Below, piece after piece: positions 55,464-64,000 of a stretch of 64,000 nucleotides of DNA (its first letter is position 1; each line of letters starts with the position of its first letter). The stretch covers positions 372,001 to 436,000 of the forward strand of contig ML058449.1 in NCBI GenBank assembly GCA_003013855.2, in the 5' to 3' direction. This DNA is from Liriodendron chinense. Taxonomy: Eukaryota; Streptophyta; Magnoliopsida; Magnoliales; Magnoliaceae. A program made the translations under genes and the position numbers. Under the pieces are notes generated by a model. It had not been told where the DNA came from, ran no database searches, and worked only from the letters and a program-made list of their open reading frames with translations.

Positions 55464-57086
55464 TAATAAAAAATAAAAAACAAGAGGAAGAGCTGCCACT
55501 GGACAGACAGCGTCCAGAGGGCGCTGCTGCCCAGCAGCACGTGGGCTACAAGCCCCTTTTGGGCGTTGGCAGGTCCCCACATGTGGGACCCACCTTGATG
55601 TATAAGTTTAATCCACGCCGTCCAGCTGTTTCTCCATCCCATTTTATGGTTGGACGCCAAAAATGAAGAAGATCCAGATCTCAGGTGGACCACACCATTG
55701 AAAAGAAATGAGGTTAGTAAAACCGACTATTGAAACTTCTTGGACCCACCGTGATGTTTGTGGACCACATCACCTGCCCAATATTGGGCTTGTTAGGACC
55801 CCAACGATCTGGGGAATATGATGAAGAGGGTGGATCGTCCCTAAGTGGGCCCCACTTGATATGAACAAAGAAATAGGAAAAGAAAAGAAAAAAAAAGGAG
55901 AAGAAGAGGACACGGACGCTGGACGTCCCAGCGTCAGAGACGCTGGACGTCCCAGCGACGCTGGAGACAGTGAATGGGGTGCCCACTCGTGGGACCCACC
56001 TTGATGTTTGTGTTCCATCCACGCCGTCCATCGGTTTTCCCAGATCATTTTAGGGCCAGGCCCCAAATTTGAAACCGATCCAAATTTTAAGTGGACCGCA
56101 CCGTGTAAAACAGTGGAAATAATGATTTCTACTGTCAGAAATCATTTGGCCCACCTTAATGTTTCTAGATGGATTTGCATATCCAATATGGGGCTTGTTG
56201 GGTCCCCCATGAGATGGGGAACCTGATGAACGGAGTGGATCAATCCCATGTGGGCCCCACATGATATAAGTACAAAAAAAAAAGATGAAGAAAACGGAAA
56301 GAAGAGGCAGCGCCTCTGACGCTGGGCGTACCAGCATCCTTGCACGCTGGCTCGGCCAGCTGGTGGCCCACTCGTGGGTCCCACCATGATGCATGTGCCG
56401 TATCCACACCGTCCATCGAGTTGGGGAGATCATTTTAGGGCATGACCCCAAGAATGAGTTAGATCCAAGTCTCGAGGGGGGCCCACCACAGAAAACAGTA
56501 GGGACAATGACCCTACCATTGAAATCTTCTCATGGCCCACCGTGATGTTTATTTGAGATCCAACCTGTTCATAAGCTCACACAGGCAGGGGAAAAGGGAA
56601 AACAAAAATGTCAGCTTGATCAGAAACTTCTGTGGGCCCCACTTGATGAGTTTATAAAAATAAAAAATAAAAAATAAAAAAATAAAAAAAAATAAAAAGG
56701 AGAACCACTAGACAGACAACGTCCAGGGGACGCTGCTGCCCAGCAACCTTGTGGGCGCCACCCTATGGGCCCCATTCGTTGGGCCCACCTAGAATGTATG
56801 TGTTGTACCTATCCCGTCCATATGTTTTTCCAGCTCATTTTAGTGGGCCATGCCACGGGTCAACAGTGGGAATAATGATCTCTACCGTTGAAACCTTCCC
56901 AGCCCTACAGTGATGTTTAATTGTCATCCAACCTGTTTCATAAGTGGCCGAGCCCAAAATTTAAGCATATCCAAATGGCAATTGGGCCATGCCACGGAAC
57001 AACAGTGGAAATAACGATCTCCACCATTGAAACCTTCCTAGACCTGCAATGATGTTTATTTGTCACCCAACTTATCCATAAGTGGC
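55361..57086. repeat. Four tandem hairpin-type units inside the Tekay LTR
   Basis: Four units of roughly 400-450 bp are present. Each has an A-rich stretch ((TAA)n at 55427-55460, AAAAT repeats near 56657), a GACGCTGG/CCAGCGTC-type dyad, GTGGG(A/C)CCCACC, a CCGTCCATC stretch, and GTGGGCCCCAC(T/A)TGAT at the end. They are clearly related to the free hairpin repeats at 3232, 20205 and 61252. The fourth unit contains an internal duplication (56850-57080). Confidence 0.75.
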
Positions 57087-57886
57087 TGGGCCCAAAAAAA
57101 AAAAAGGAAAATGGAAAGAAATTAAGAAAATGGAGAGGTTTTGTCCCTTGCACTCACCTTGATGGATGGTTGGACGGTTGGATTGGATCGGGTTGACGAT
57201 CGGACGATCCGGACGGTCCGGATGATGGTTGGGGCCCTCCAAGCTTGGATCTACACCCTCAATCTCTCTAATCTCTCTCTACTTCTCTCAAATCTTCCTC
57301 TTTCTCTCTCCTCTCAAATCTCTCCCTCTTTCTCTCTCCTCTCTCTCTCAAATCTCTTGAACTATGAAATGAACTCTCCTCTCCCCCTACGTATGGACTT
57401 GTATGGGGGGGGGGGGGGGGGGGGGGGGAGGGGAGAATGAATCATGAGGGTGGTGATGATGGGTAGCATGGGAGAGAGGGATGGGGGGTATGGTGTGAGG
57501 GTTGACTTTGGAGGAGAGAGAGGGATGGGGGGTATGGGGTGTGTAGGCTAGGGTAATGATAGGGGTATGGGTGTGTAGAGTAGGGGCATGGTTTGATTGA
57601 TGTGACATGGTCTTGAAATTTGTGCAAGTGGGGCCCACGACACACGCACGTTGTGCGGCCCATCTTGGATTACGCGATCGATCATAACTTTCACACCGGG
57701 TATCGCAATGGGGCGTGCCGCGCGGCGTTGGAATCGCAGCGCCTACGCGGTCGCCGGGGTATAGGTCTTGGGTCGATGCGGTACTAAAATAGGGTTGCGA
57801 TCAAGGCTCTCTAATCTGATCCGTTCGGGAGTACCGTTACCGAAAAATTAAGCGTACGGAGGGCAAATAAGGGTACGGGTCTTACA
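57087..57886 (-). repeat. Inverted LTR arm, right (minus orientation)
   Basis: Mirror copy of 54590-55360 with the LTR start at 57886. It has a 24-base poly(G) run (57405-57428, poly(C) on the sense strand) and a small extra segment near 57430-57470 that the left arm lacks. Confidence 0.85.
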
Positions 57887-57891
57887 CATAC

Positions 57892-58848
57892 CCTTTAGAG
57901 ACTCAGCAAATCGCCCGAATAAAGTTCGCAAAAATCCCAAATTCCACCAAGTCCTATAGGCTGGGTGCGTGAGGCTTCACGCACCCCGATAATGTTCAAA
58001 GGCTGTCAGGTTGAATTTGAGGGTGCGTAAGGCTCCACGCACCCGAAATAACGGCCCCAAATATCACGACAATGATCAGTTGAACCGGAACATGAGCATG
58101 ATACTCTAAGCTAAGCAAGACCCTAAAATTGGGGGATTTCACGAACTCAGAAATCAGTGCGCACCAGGCCTGGCGCATCTAAATAATTGGACAAATTTTC
58201 AAGTCCAAATATGTGCGCGCCGACCCCGGCGCGTCCGATAAATAAAATTCTTTACAAGGCCAGAATATCTGCACGTGCTGGACCCAGCGCGTCTCCTAAT
58301 CCGGAAAATAAGTATGCGCTCTCGCCAGCGCTTGCATAAAATCACGAAGCGTGACGCGCTACACATGGCGTGCTGGTAAATGGGTTTTGCGCAAGGCACG
58401 CGAGTACGCGTTGGGCTCAGCGCATCATGAAAATGGTGTGTTCACCAAAGTTCAAAAGATGGCACGCGCTGACCCTGGCGCGTCCAGCAAATAACCCTGA
58501 CCTTGGCACGAGGAGATGCGCTAGTGTTGGCGCATCATTTAAACCCTAGCGCGTTCAAAAATTCGCAGAAATCACCCAAGTCTATTTTTAGGCCGCACTG
58601 ATGGTAGCGCGTCGAATAAATCACGAACCTTGAATTGATCGATGCGCTGGATAATAATTTAACACGCTGGCGATAATTGTTCGACGCGCTGGTGATTTTT
58701 TCGACGCGCTGGCAGAGAGCTCTGGTCGCCAAAAATGTGAAGTGAAATGACCAAATGATCCGGATTTTTCTATTTATAGTGGGACCCGAAAATTCCGACG
58801 CGATGCAATGGACGTCCGACGCCCATCCCAACGCATCGAAGGGGCATC
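57892..58848. other. 3' internal region of the Tat element
   Basis: Non-coding stretch between the Tekay insertion and the 3' LTR. It holds many GCGCGCTGG/CCAGCGCGTC-like inverted motifs (58200-58700) of the same type as in the LTR, and GGTGCGTGAGGCTTCACGCACC-type palindromes near 57965. A short purine tract GAAGGGGC (58838-58845) lies just before the LTR and may be the polypurine tract. Confidence 0.6.
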
Positions 58849-61099
58849 TATTGGGGTCCCAAAAGTCGGAATCTTCAAAACAATGATTATGAGTGTCCGA
58901 ATCATCACCTGATTAAATTTAGGGCCGGTGCATTGAAAATCGCGGCAAAAATCACAACACACATCACACTAAACCAAAAATGAAAAATTGGGCCAGTGGT
59001 GGACCCCACCGGTCATCATGATCAGAACCCTCCAAATTTGGGAGGGTTACCTCAATCATGAAGAAATAAGGCCAGTGCATCGACATCCATCGCAAAGCGG
59101 GCCCCGCAAGCCCTCCGTTTCACAAAATCCAATTTTGTAAAACACGAGTACGTCAGCGCATCAAGAAATTCATTGTCCAGCGCATCATGAAATTCAGCAG
59201 TTTTACAAAGTGAATTTCAGGACACACTGCCCCCAGCGCGTCCAGAAATTTACCCAGTGCATCATGAAATTCAACAGTTTTACAAAGTAAATTTCAGGAC
59301 GCACTGCCCCTAGCGCGTCAGAAAATTCGTCCAGCGCATCCAATAATTCAGGAATTTCAAGACGCACTGACCCTCAGCGCGTCCAATAAATCAAGCATTT
59401 TCAGGAATTTCAAGACGCACTGACAGCCAGTGCGCCCTAAAAAATCAGCATTTCAACAGTCATTTTAAGACGCGTCGAGTGATTTTCTCGACGCGCCAAC
59501 CCATTTTCTCGACGCGCTACACGTGGCGGTCTCCTATTGGCCGACTTTGCCCCCCCCTTTCGCCTCATTTGGCCGGATCCAGAAAGAGAGAGCCGCGTCC
59601 CTTCACCGAAAACCCAATTCCGATCACCGGAATCCCCTTCCGATCAACGGAATCCCTCGCCGGAAACCCCATCTCCGACCACAACAGGTCCGGAGATGAA
59701 ATAACTTCAAATTGCGCAAGTATAGCAGCGCATCACGAAAATCAATCATTTTCAAAACTAAGTTATTTTGGGACGCACTGGCCCCAGCGCGTCAGAAAAA
59801 TACCTCAGCGGATCAAATAAATCAATATTCCAAAACAAGTCATTTTCGGACGCACTGGCCCCAGCGCGTCAGAAAAATACCTCAGCGGATCAAATAAATC
59901 AATCATTTTCAAAACAAAGTTATTTTCGGACACACTGGCCCCAGCGCGTCAGAAAAATACCTCAGCGGATCAAATACAATATTCCAAAACAAGTCATTTT
60001 TGGACGCACTGGCCCCAGCGCATCACAAAAATAGCCCAGCGCATCATGAAAATAGAACATTTTTAGCAATCATTTTTTGACGCATTGGCCCCAACGCATC
60101 AGTAAAATCAGGCCAGCGCATCATAAAAATTAACACTTCGAACGTTCATTTCAGCACCTTTAAATCTTCATTTTATGATATTTTCAGACCCCGTTTGAGC
60201 CTATTTTGGGTATTTTGAGCGTTCCGGACACAATGGAGCAGTCAAATAACTCATCCGGCCCACCCAATGAGCAAAATGTAAGCCTTCGGAGTCCGATATA
60301 ATCCAACGAGATGAACGAAGTAACTTCTCGAAAAGAGGTAGCCAGTGCCCAGAATCATACTGATGTATCATCATTATATGTACTATCATAATATGACCCG
60401 GATTCAGGTCCGAACTAAGCAAATGGGACTATGGTTAACATGATAAACCATATAGAAAGAGTTCTGAGCTATTACGTGGAATTTTTTAAAGACTGACACT
60501 TCAAGAACAGTCGATGCCCTACCCATCCAAACGACATCCGCTGGTTAAGCTGCTCAGGTACATACAACTACAGATCGGTCTTCCCGCAGTCACCCGTCAC
60601 GAATGACGGGCACAGGCCCAGAGTCGCACCCCTCGGTTAAAAGCCCTGACAGTCTCAGGCCGGATCTCCGGTCAAAACATGGGACATAGACATCCGACTC
60701 GTACAAAGATGGATCAGTCTATAACAAAACACAACAAATACAGGTCTTCGTGACCATACAAATACAGGTCTCCGCGACCATACAAATACAGGTCTCTACG
60801 ACCACACAAACACAGGTCTCCACGACCATGAACTCTGAGACGATAGTCCCCGCTGACTAGTCTTTTGCCTTTTAATCAAGGGCCGTCGATCATTCGATGT
60901 AATTAAGGGCTCGTGCCAGATCACGGCCTGGAATGTACAAGATCTCAGGATCTCTGGAATAAAATTCGCCTTGCGATATCTTTTCTCTTGTGTACTTTTG
61001 TGAATGTTTGTGATTGTCCATGAATGTTTCTATTATTCAGAACCCCAGAACGACAAAACACGAGAAAACTGCACCTGGAGCATTTTTCTAGTTCTAACA
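58849..61099 (+). repeat. 3' LTR of the Tat element (2251 bp)
   Basis: It starts TATTGGGGTCCC (first dinucleotide TG changed to TA) and ends GTTCTAACA, followed by the duplicated TGGAT. It carries the same tandem units and dyads as the 5' LTR. Around 59545 the TATA box and most of the poly(C) run are missing, and it has a short extra segment near 60683-60695. Confidence 0.92.
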
Positions 61100-61104
61100 T
61101 GGAT

Positions 61105-61205
61105 CTACTTCATTTTTTTTATCATGCCTTAAAATGAGCTTTCATTATGGATGGACAGCATGGATGTGGTCACATACATCATGGTGGGCCCAACAGACAT
61201 GGGTC
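61105..61205. repeat. GGGCCCAC hairpin repeat, right part of the copy split by the Tat element
   Basis: CTACTTCATTTTT through ATCATGGTGGGCCCAAC completes the hairpin whose other part ends at 23990. Confidence 0.75.
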
Positions 61206-61251
61206 CCACCCACCTCCATGGATCGAGGACTTAGATGGCTTAAACTATGGA

Positions 61252-61660
61252 CGGTGTTGTGTGGCCTCCACCATGATGTATATGCTTTATCCAAGTTGTC
61301 CATCCATTTCTAGATCATGAGGAAGATAAAAATCTCATGTGGACCATAGGAAACAATGGTGATTAAACGCCCACCATTAAAACTTCTTTGAAACCACAAA
61401 AGTTTTGGATGAAGCTGGTATTTGTGTTTTCCCTTCATCAGGTTTGTGTGACCTAATCAATAGGTTGGGTGGTAAATAATCATTACAGTGGGCCCTAGGA
61501 AGTTCTTAATGATGGGCGTTTAATCATTACTATTTTCTTGTGGTGTGGTCTACTAGAGATTTGAATTTGTCTCATTTATGGGCTCATGCTATAAAATGAT
61601 CCAGAAAAAATATAGATGCACGACCAGATAAAATACATACATCATGGTGAGGCCCACAGA
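61252..61660. repeat. GGGCCCAC hairpin repeat, copy 4
   Basis: From TGTGGCCTCCACCATGATG to ACATCATGGTGAGGCCCACAGAGC, about 410 bp, with the usual inverted arms and the central CTTCATCAGGTTTGTGTGACC segment. Confidence 0.75.
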
Positions 61661-61799
61661 GCATTGTCCAATAGCCACCTCGCCACTGGCAGTGTTAGTA
61701 GACAATCCGCGTCCAGGATCTAGGGAAGCCGTGCCCGCAAATCCAAGCAGGGATTGGGTGCTACCCCCACCACCAACTGGAGACAGATGGTCCTATTAG

Positions 61800-62200
61800 G
61801 GCTCCGTGGGGCCTACTAGTGATGTATATGTTTTATTCATATTGTTTATCAATTTTTCCATACCATATTAGGGCACAAGTAAAAAAAAATAGGCAAATCT
61901 AAGAGGGCCATGCTATAGGAAACAATGGAAATTGGGTCACTGCAAACTTCTTGGGGCCACAGAAGGCTCTAATCAAGCTTATATTTGTGTTTTCCCTTAT
62001 GAAGATGTTAGATGGCAAATATACCTCGCAATGGGCTGTAGGAAGGTTTCAACGGTAGTTGTTCAATTCCCACTGATTTTTGTGGTGTGGTCCACTTGAG
62101 CTTTGGATGTGCCTCATTTCCTAGGTCCCATGCTCTAGAATGATCGAGGAAAAGTTGATGGACAGTGGGGTTCTAACACATAAATCATGGTGGGGTCAAA
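61800..62200. repeat. GGGCCCAC hairpin repeat, copy 5
   Basis: From GTGGGGCCTACTAGTGATG to AAATCATGGTGGGGTC, more diverged than copy 4 but with the same order of landmarks. Confidence 0.7.
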
Positions 62201-62589
62201 GAAGTTCCACACCTTAAAAGTTGAGTTATGTATTACACAATCTAGTCGGGAGATAAAATTTGCATGGCAAGGTGCACAAGGGTAATTTTGGAAGCACTAT
62301 TATTTCTTTTACAAGAATTTGTATAGCGATGTTAACAAATAATACTTAACGCCGAGCACTTTTTAAGTTATGCATTCAATGATTTTTTTCAATGTTAACG
62401 AATATGCCATTTATCTATAATTTGAAACTTGATAAAAATCATGTTTCAAATTATAGGTAAAGTCATAATATGTTTACAGCCTCTAAAACCTTTACAACCA
62501 AATATAGGTATCCAAACAACCTCTATAATTCAATTACCTGTAATCCCTTTATAACTTAAGTATTTTACGGGCAGCCAAATAACCCCTTA
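62201..62589. other. AT-rich intergenic stretch
   Basis: An inverted pair of AATTTGAAAC..GTTTCAAATT type sits near 62418-62455. No gene recognised. Confidence 0.45.
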
Positions 62590-63010
62590 GTGAAAGTTGA
62601 GACTGTACATGATGGACGATCTAGATTAATGATCAAACCTTTTCTGATGTAATAAATCTTGACCATTTATTTTTCTTTCATTGATGGAAATGATTATAAT
62701 CACCCAATTAAGAAGATTATTGAGAGTCGTCATTAATCACATGTGGGACTCATATGATGGATGGTCCAGTTCACCGAAATGTCACTTTCCAATATAATCA
62801 ATTTAGATCATTAAATTCATAGCCAGCAACCATATAATTGGAATTTGCATGATCAAACTGAATATTGTAGAAGCTTAGGCAATCAAAGGTGGGCCACATG
62901 ACCAATGGTACAAATCAAGGATAAACATTTTATAGTATAATTGATCTTGACCGTTAACTTTGTTGGCCATTGATTGGATGGTTCAATTGAATCTTTGGAT
63001 CCTAATATAA
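62590..63010. repeat. Three further units of the approximately 135-bp tandem repeat
   Basis: Units share ACATGATGGACGATC, TTGACCATTTATTTT and TTGAGAGTCGTCATTAATCA-like blocks with the array at 21290-22390. Confidence 0.55.
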
Positions 63011-63158
63011 CATATGTAGCCACATGTTGTCTTAAGTCTGAAAAATGACAAACCAAATTGCATTTTGTATTAGACTTGCCAAATAGATAGGAAAACCAAA
63101 GTGTACTTTTGTCAAATACTAATTAACAAAATTTTACGACCAAATGCTACCTTATAAT

Positions 63159-63829
63159 TAGAACTGACCAGGAGTTGAGTAAGCGCGAAAAACTCGCTCC
63201 ACTCAACTCGAAAATGCTCGACTCGGCTCGGATCAGAAGTGAGTTTGAGCCGAGTCGATTCAATTTTGTGGTGCTCAATGAGTTCAAGTTGAGCATTGAG
63301 CAGGGCCACGCTCGACTCGACTCGTATAGTGACTCGAACTCTGCTCGATTTGACTCAGATCGTGACTCGGAGTACCCCCCCAAAACCCTAATCCATTTCA
63401 TTTCAAAAAATTACCGCCCAAGTCCTGAGTGCCCTAGGTGCCCCCCCCCCCCCCCCCCCCCCCCCCATGCTCACCCACCAGACCACCCCCACTCCCTGTC
63501 CACTCAACGCCAGCCACCCCCACTTCCTGTCTGCTCGACGCCGGCCACCCCCCTGGCCTGCCTAGCCTGCTTGTCCGCTTGACGTCGACCACCCCCTGAG
63601 CTACCCAGCCTGCCTGTCCACTCGACGCTAGTAATCCCCTTCCCCCCTCAGCTTGAAAGAATCGAACTCGGACTCAGCTCAAAAACTCGAAATTAGCTCG
63701 AACTCGCTTGGTTTGCTGATCGAGCAGGTCCACGCTTGACTCGGCCAACTCGAGTCAAGCACTGAGCAGGTGTTGGGTGGTTCGAGCTGAGTAACGAGTA
63801 GGGCAAAAATCAACTCGTGTATAGCTCTA
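63159..63829. mobile_element. hAT-type non-autonomous transposon rich in CTCGACTCG (671 bp)
   Basis: The termini TAGAACTGACCAGGAGTTGA and, inverted, TAGAGCTATACACGAGTTGA match at about 15 of 20 positions. A perfect 8-bp duplication CTTATAAT flanks the element (63151-63158, 63830-63837). Both subterminal regions are full of GACTCGA/CTCGAGTC motifs. The middle is C-rich with a 26-base poly(C) run (63441-63466) and repeated CACTCGACGCCAGCCACCCC-like text. It is non-coding: the proline-rich open frame through it follows the C-rich repeat. Confidence 0.88.
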
Positions 63830-63929
63830 CTTATAATGAATCATTGTGAGTCAATTCGATTGAGCATCCAAATGCATTAAGCAGATTGCAGTCCTGCCCT
63901 CACCTCCACAAAGCGATCCATGTAGGGGG

Positions 63930-64000
63930 CTCTATGGGGCCTACCGTGATGTATGGGTTTTATCCATGCCGCTCATCTATTTTTACTATATCATTTTAGG
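63930..64000. repeat. GGGCCCAC hairpin repeat, start of a copy running out of the window
   Basis: GGGGCCTACCGTGATGTATGG followed by TTTTATCCATGCCG matches the left arm of the family. Confidence 0.65.

Larger units (their letters stand above)
49836..57886 (-). mobile_element. Tekay-type chromovirus insertion with internally inverted pol and LTR arm
   Basis: It is flanked by CATAC (49831-49835, 57887-57891). On the minus strand the outer ends are a proper LTR start, TGTAAGACCCGTACCC at 57886, and a proper LTR end, GGGTTTGGGGCGTGACA at 49836. Inside, however, pol (51655-54455), its polypurine tract and a second LTR start (54590) lie on the plus strand. That makes an inverted repeat of about 770-800 bp (54590-55360 against 57087-57886) around 1.7 kb of tandem hairpin units. 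The duplicated target argues that the outer ends integrated together. Gag, protease and primer site are absent. Confidence 0.75.
23991..61099 (+). mobile_element. Tat-lineage Ty3/gypsy LTR retrotransposon with two nested insertions
   Basis: LTRs at 23991-26249 and 58849-61099 are flanked by the 5-bp duplication TGGAT (23986-23990, 61100-61104). Subtracting the Athila and Tekay-type insertions leaves about 18.7 kb, in the large size range known for Tat/Ogre-type elements. Internal order on the plus strand is primer site, gag, protease, reverse transcriptase, RNase H, a second RNase H and integrase. An antisense gene region and a 3' segment carrying the same dyad motifs as the LTR follow. The motif set YVDDLVV with PFGLKNAGATYQRAM in RT and the second RNase H place it in the Tat branch. 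All coding regions carry stops or frameshifts, so it is not autonomous. Its LTRs are clearly diverged from each other, in line with it being older than both insertions. Confidence 0.92.

Noticed and set aside
54814..55693. Proline-rich and poly-Asn/Ile frames
   Set aside because: They come from poly(C) and (TAA)n tracts inside Tekay LTR sequence.
54590..57886. Interpretation as one 3.3-kb LTR with palindromic ends
   Set aside because: The outer right end is an LTR start in minus orientation and no plus-strand LTR end of the GCGTGACA type occurs before it, so it cannot be a simple plus-strand LTR.
63175..63582. 135-codon Ser/Pro-rich frame
   Set aside because: Lies entirely within the non-autonomous hAT element and mirrors its CTCGACTCG and poly(C) repeats.

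Overview
The window is plant nuclear DNA, almost certainly angiosperm. The signs are spliced plant-type genes, a nuclear tRNA-Ser gene, and several plant-specific transposon lineages (Athila, Tat and Tekay Ty3/gypsy elements, Copia-type solo LTRs, hAT, Mutator-like and Tourist-like elements, a tRNA-derived SINE and a TRIM). A very abundant hairpin repeat with GGGCCCAC/GTGGGCCC ends recurs throughout. I associate similar repeats with magnoliid-type genomes, but that is an impression and has not been tested. Only two host genes are supported: the first two exons of a SpoU/TrmH-family RNA methyltransferase (minus strand, 2615-3029) and a tRNA-Ser(UGA) (minus strand, 20666-20747).

Layout. 1-2600: a LINE 3' end, a hAT non-autonomous element with 8-bp target duplication, and a Copia-type solo LTR with 5-bp duplication, probably all inside intron 2 of the methyltransferase gene. 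3232-4215: a three-level nest (MITE in SINE in hairpin repeat). 4438-7710: a Mutator-like MITE, an LTR-like relic and a second SINE. 8950-16826: a decayed hAT transposase gene interrupted by an Athila-type solo LTR, a GGGCCCAC minisatellite, a 2.2-kb Tourist-like MITE that itself carries about 1.6 kb of that minisatellite, and a third SINE. 17256-18390: a hairpin element bounded by (TA)n(GA)n and a TRIM. 20205-23445: a hairpin repeat, the tRNA gene, a degenerate tandem array of about 135 bp per unit, and a second Copia-type solo LTR.

23991-61099 is one composite transposon. A Tat-lineage Ty3/gypsy element (LTRs 2.26 and 2.25 kb, target duplication TGGAT, about 18.7 kb once nested elements are subtracted) inserted into a hairpin repeat. 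It was then hit by (i) a young, structurally complete Athila element (26951-37302, target duplication CCAAG, an intact 1815-residue Gag-Pol on the minus strand) and (ii) a Tekay-type chromovirus insertion (49836-57886, target duplication CATAC) whose pol gene and one LTR arm lie inverted between LTR ends of the opposite orientation. Between its pol and 3' LTR the Tat element carries a decayed antisense gene with a plant mobile domain, an acidic linker and a coiled-coil tail. Two 81-bp introns can be read in it.

61105-64000 returns to hairpin repeats, a short tandem array and a 671-bp hAT element rich in CTCGACTCG. The elements worth most attention are the ACCGGTC dyad arrays shared by LTRs of two superfamilies, the inverted Tekay insertion, and the spliced antisense plant mobile domain gene. 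All boundaries and translations were read by eye; no similarity search was run.
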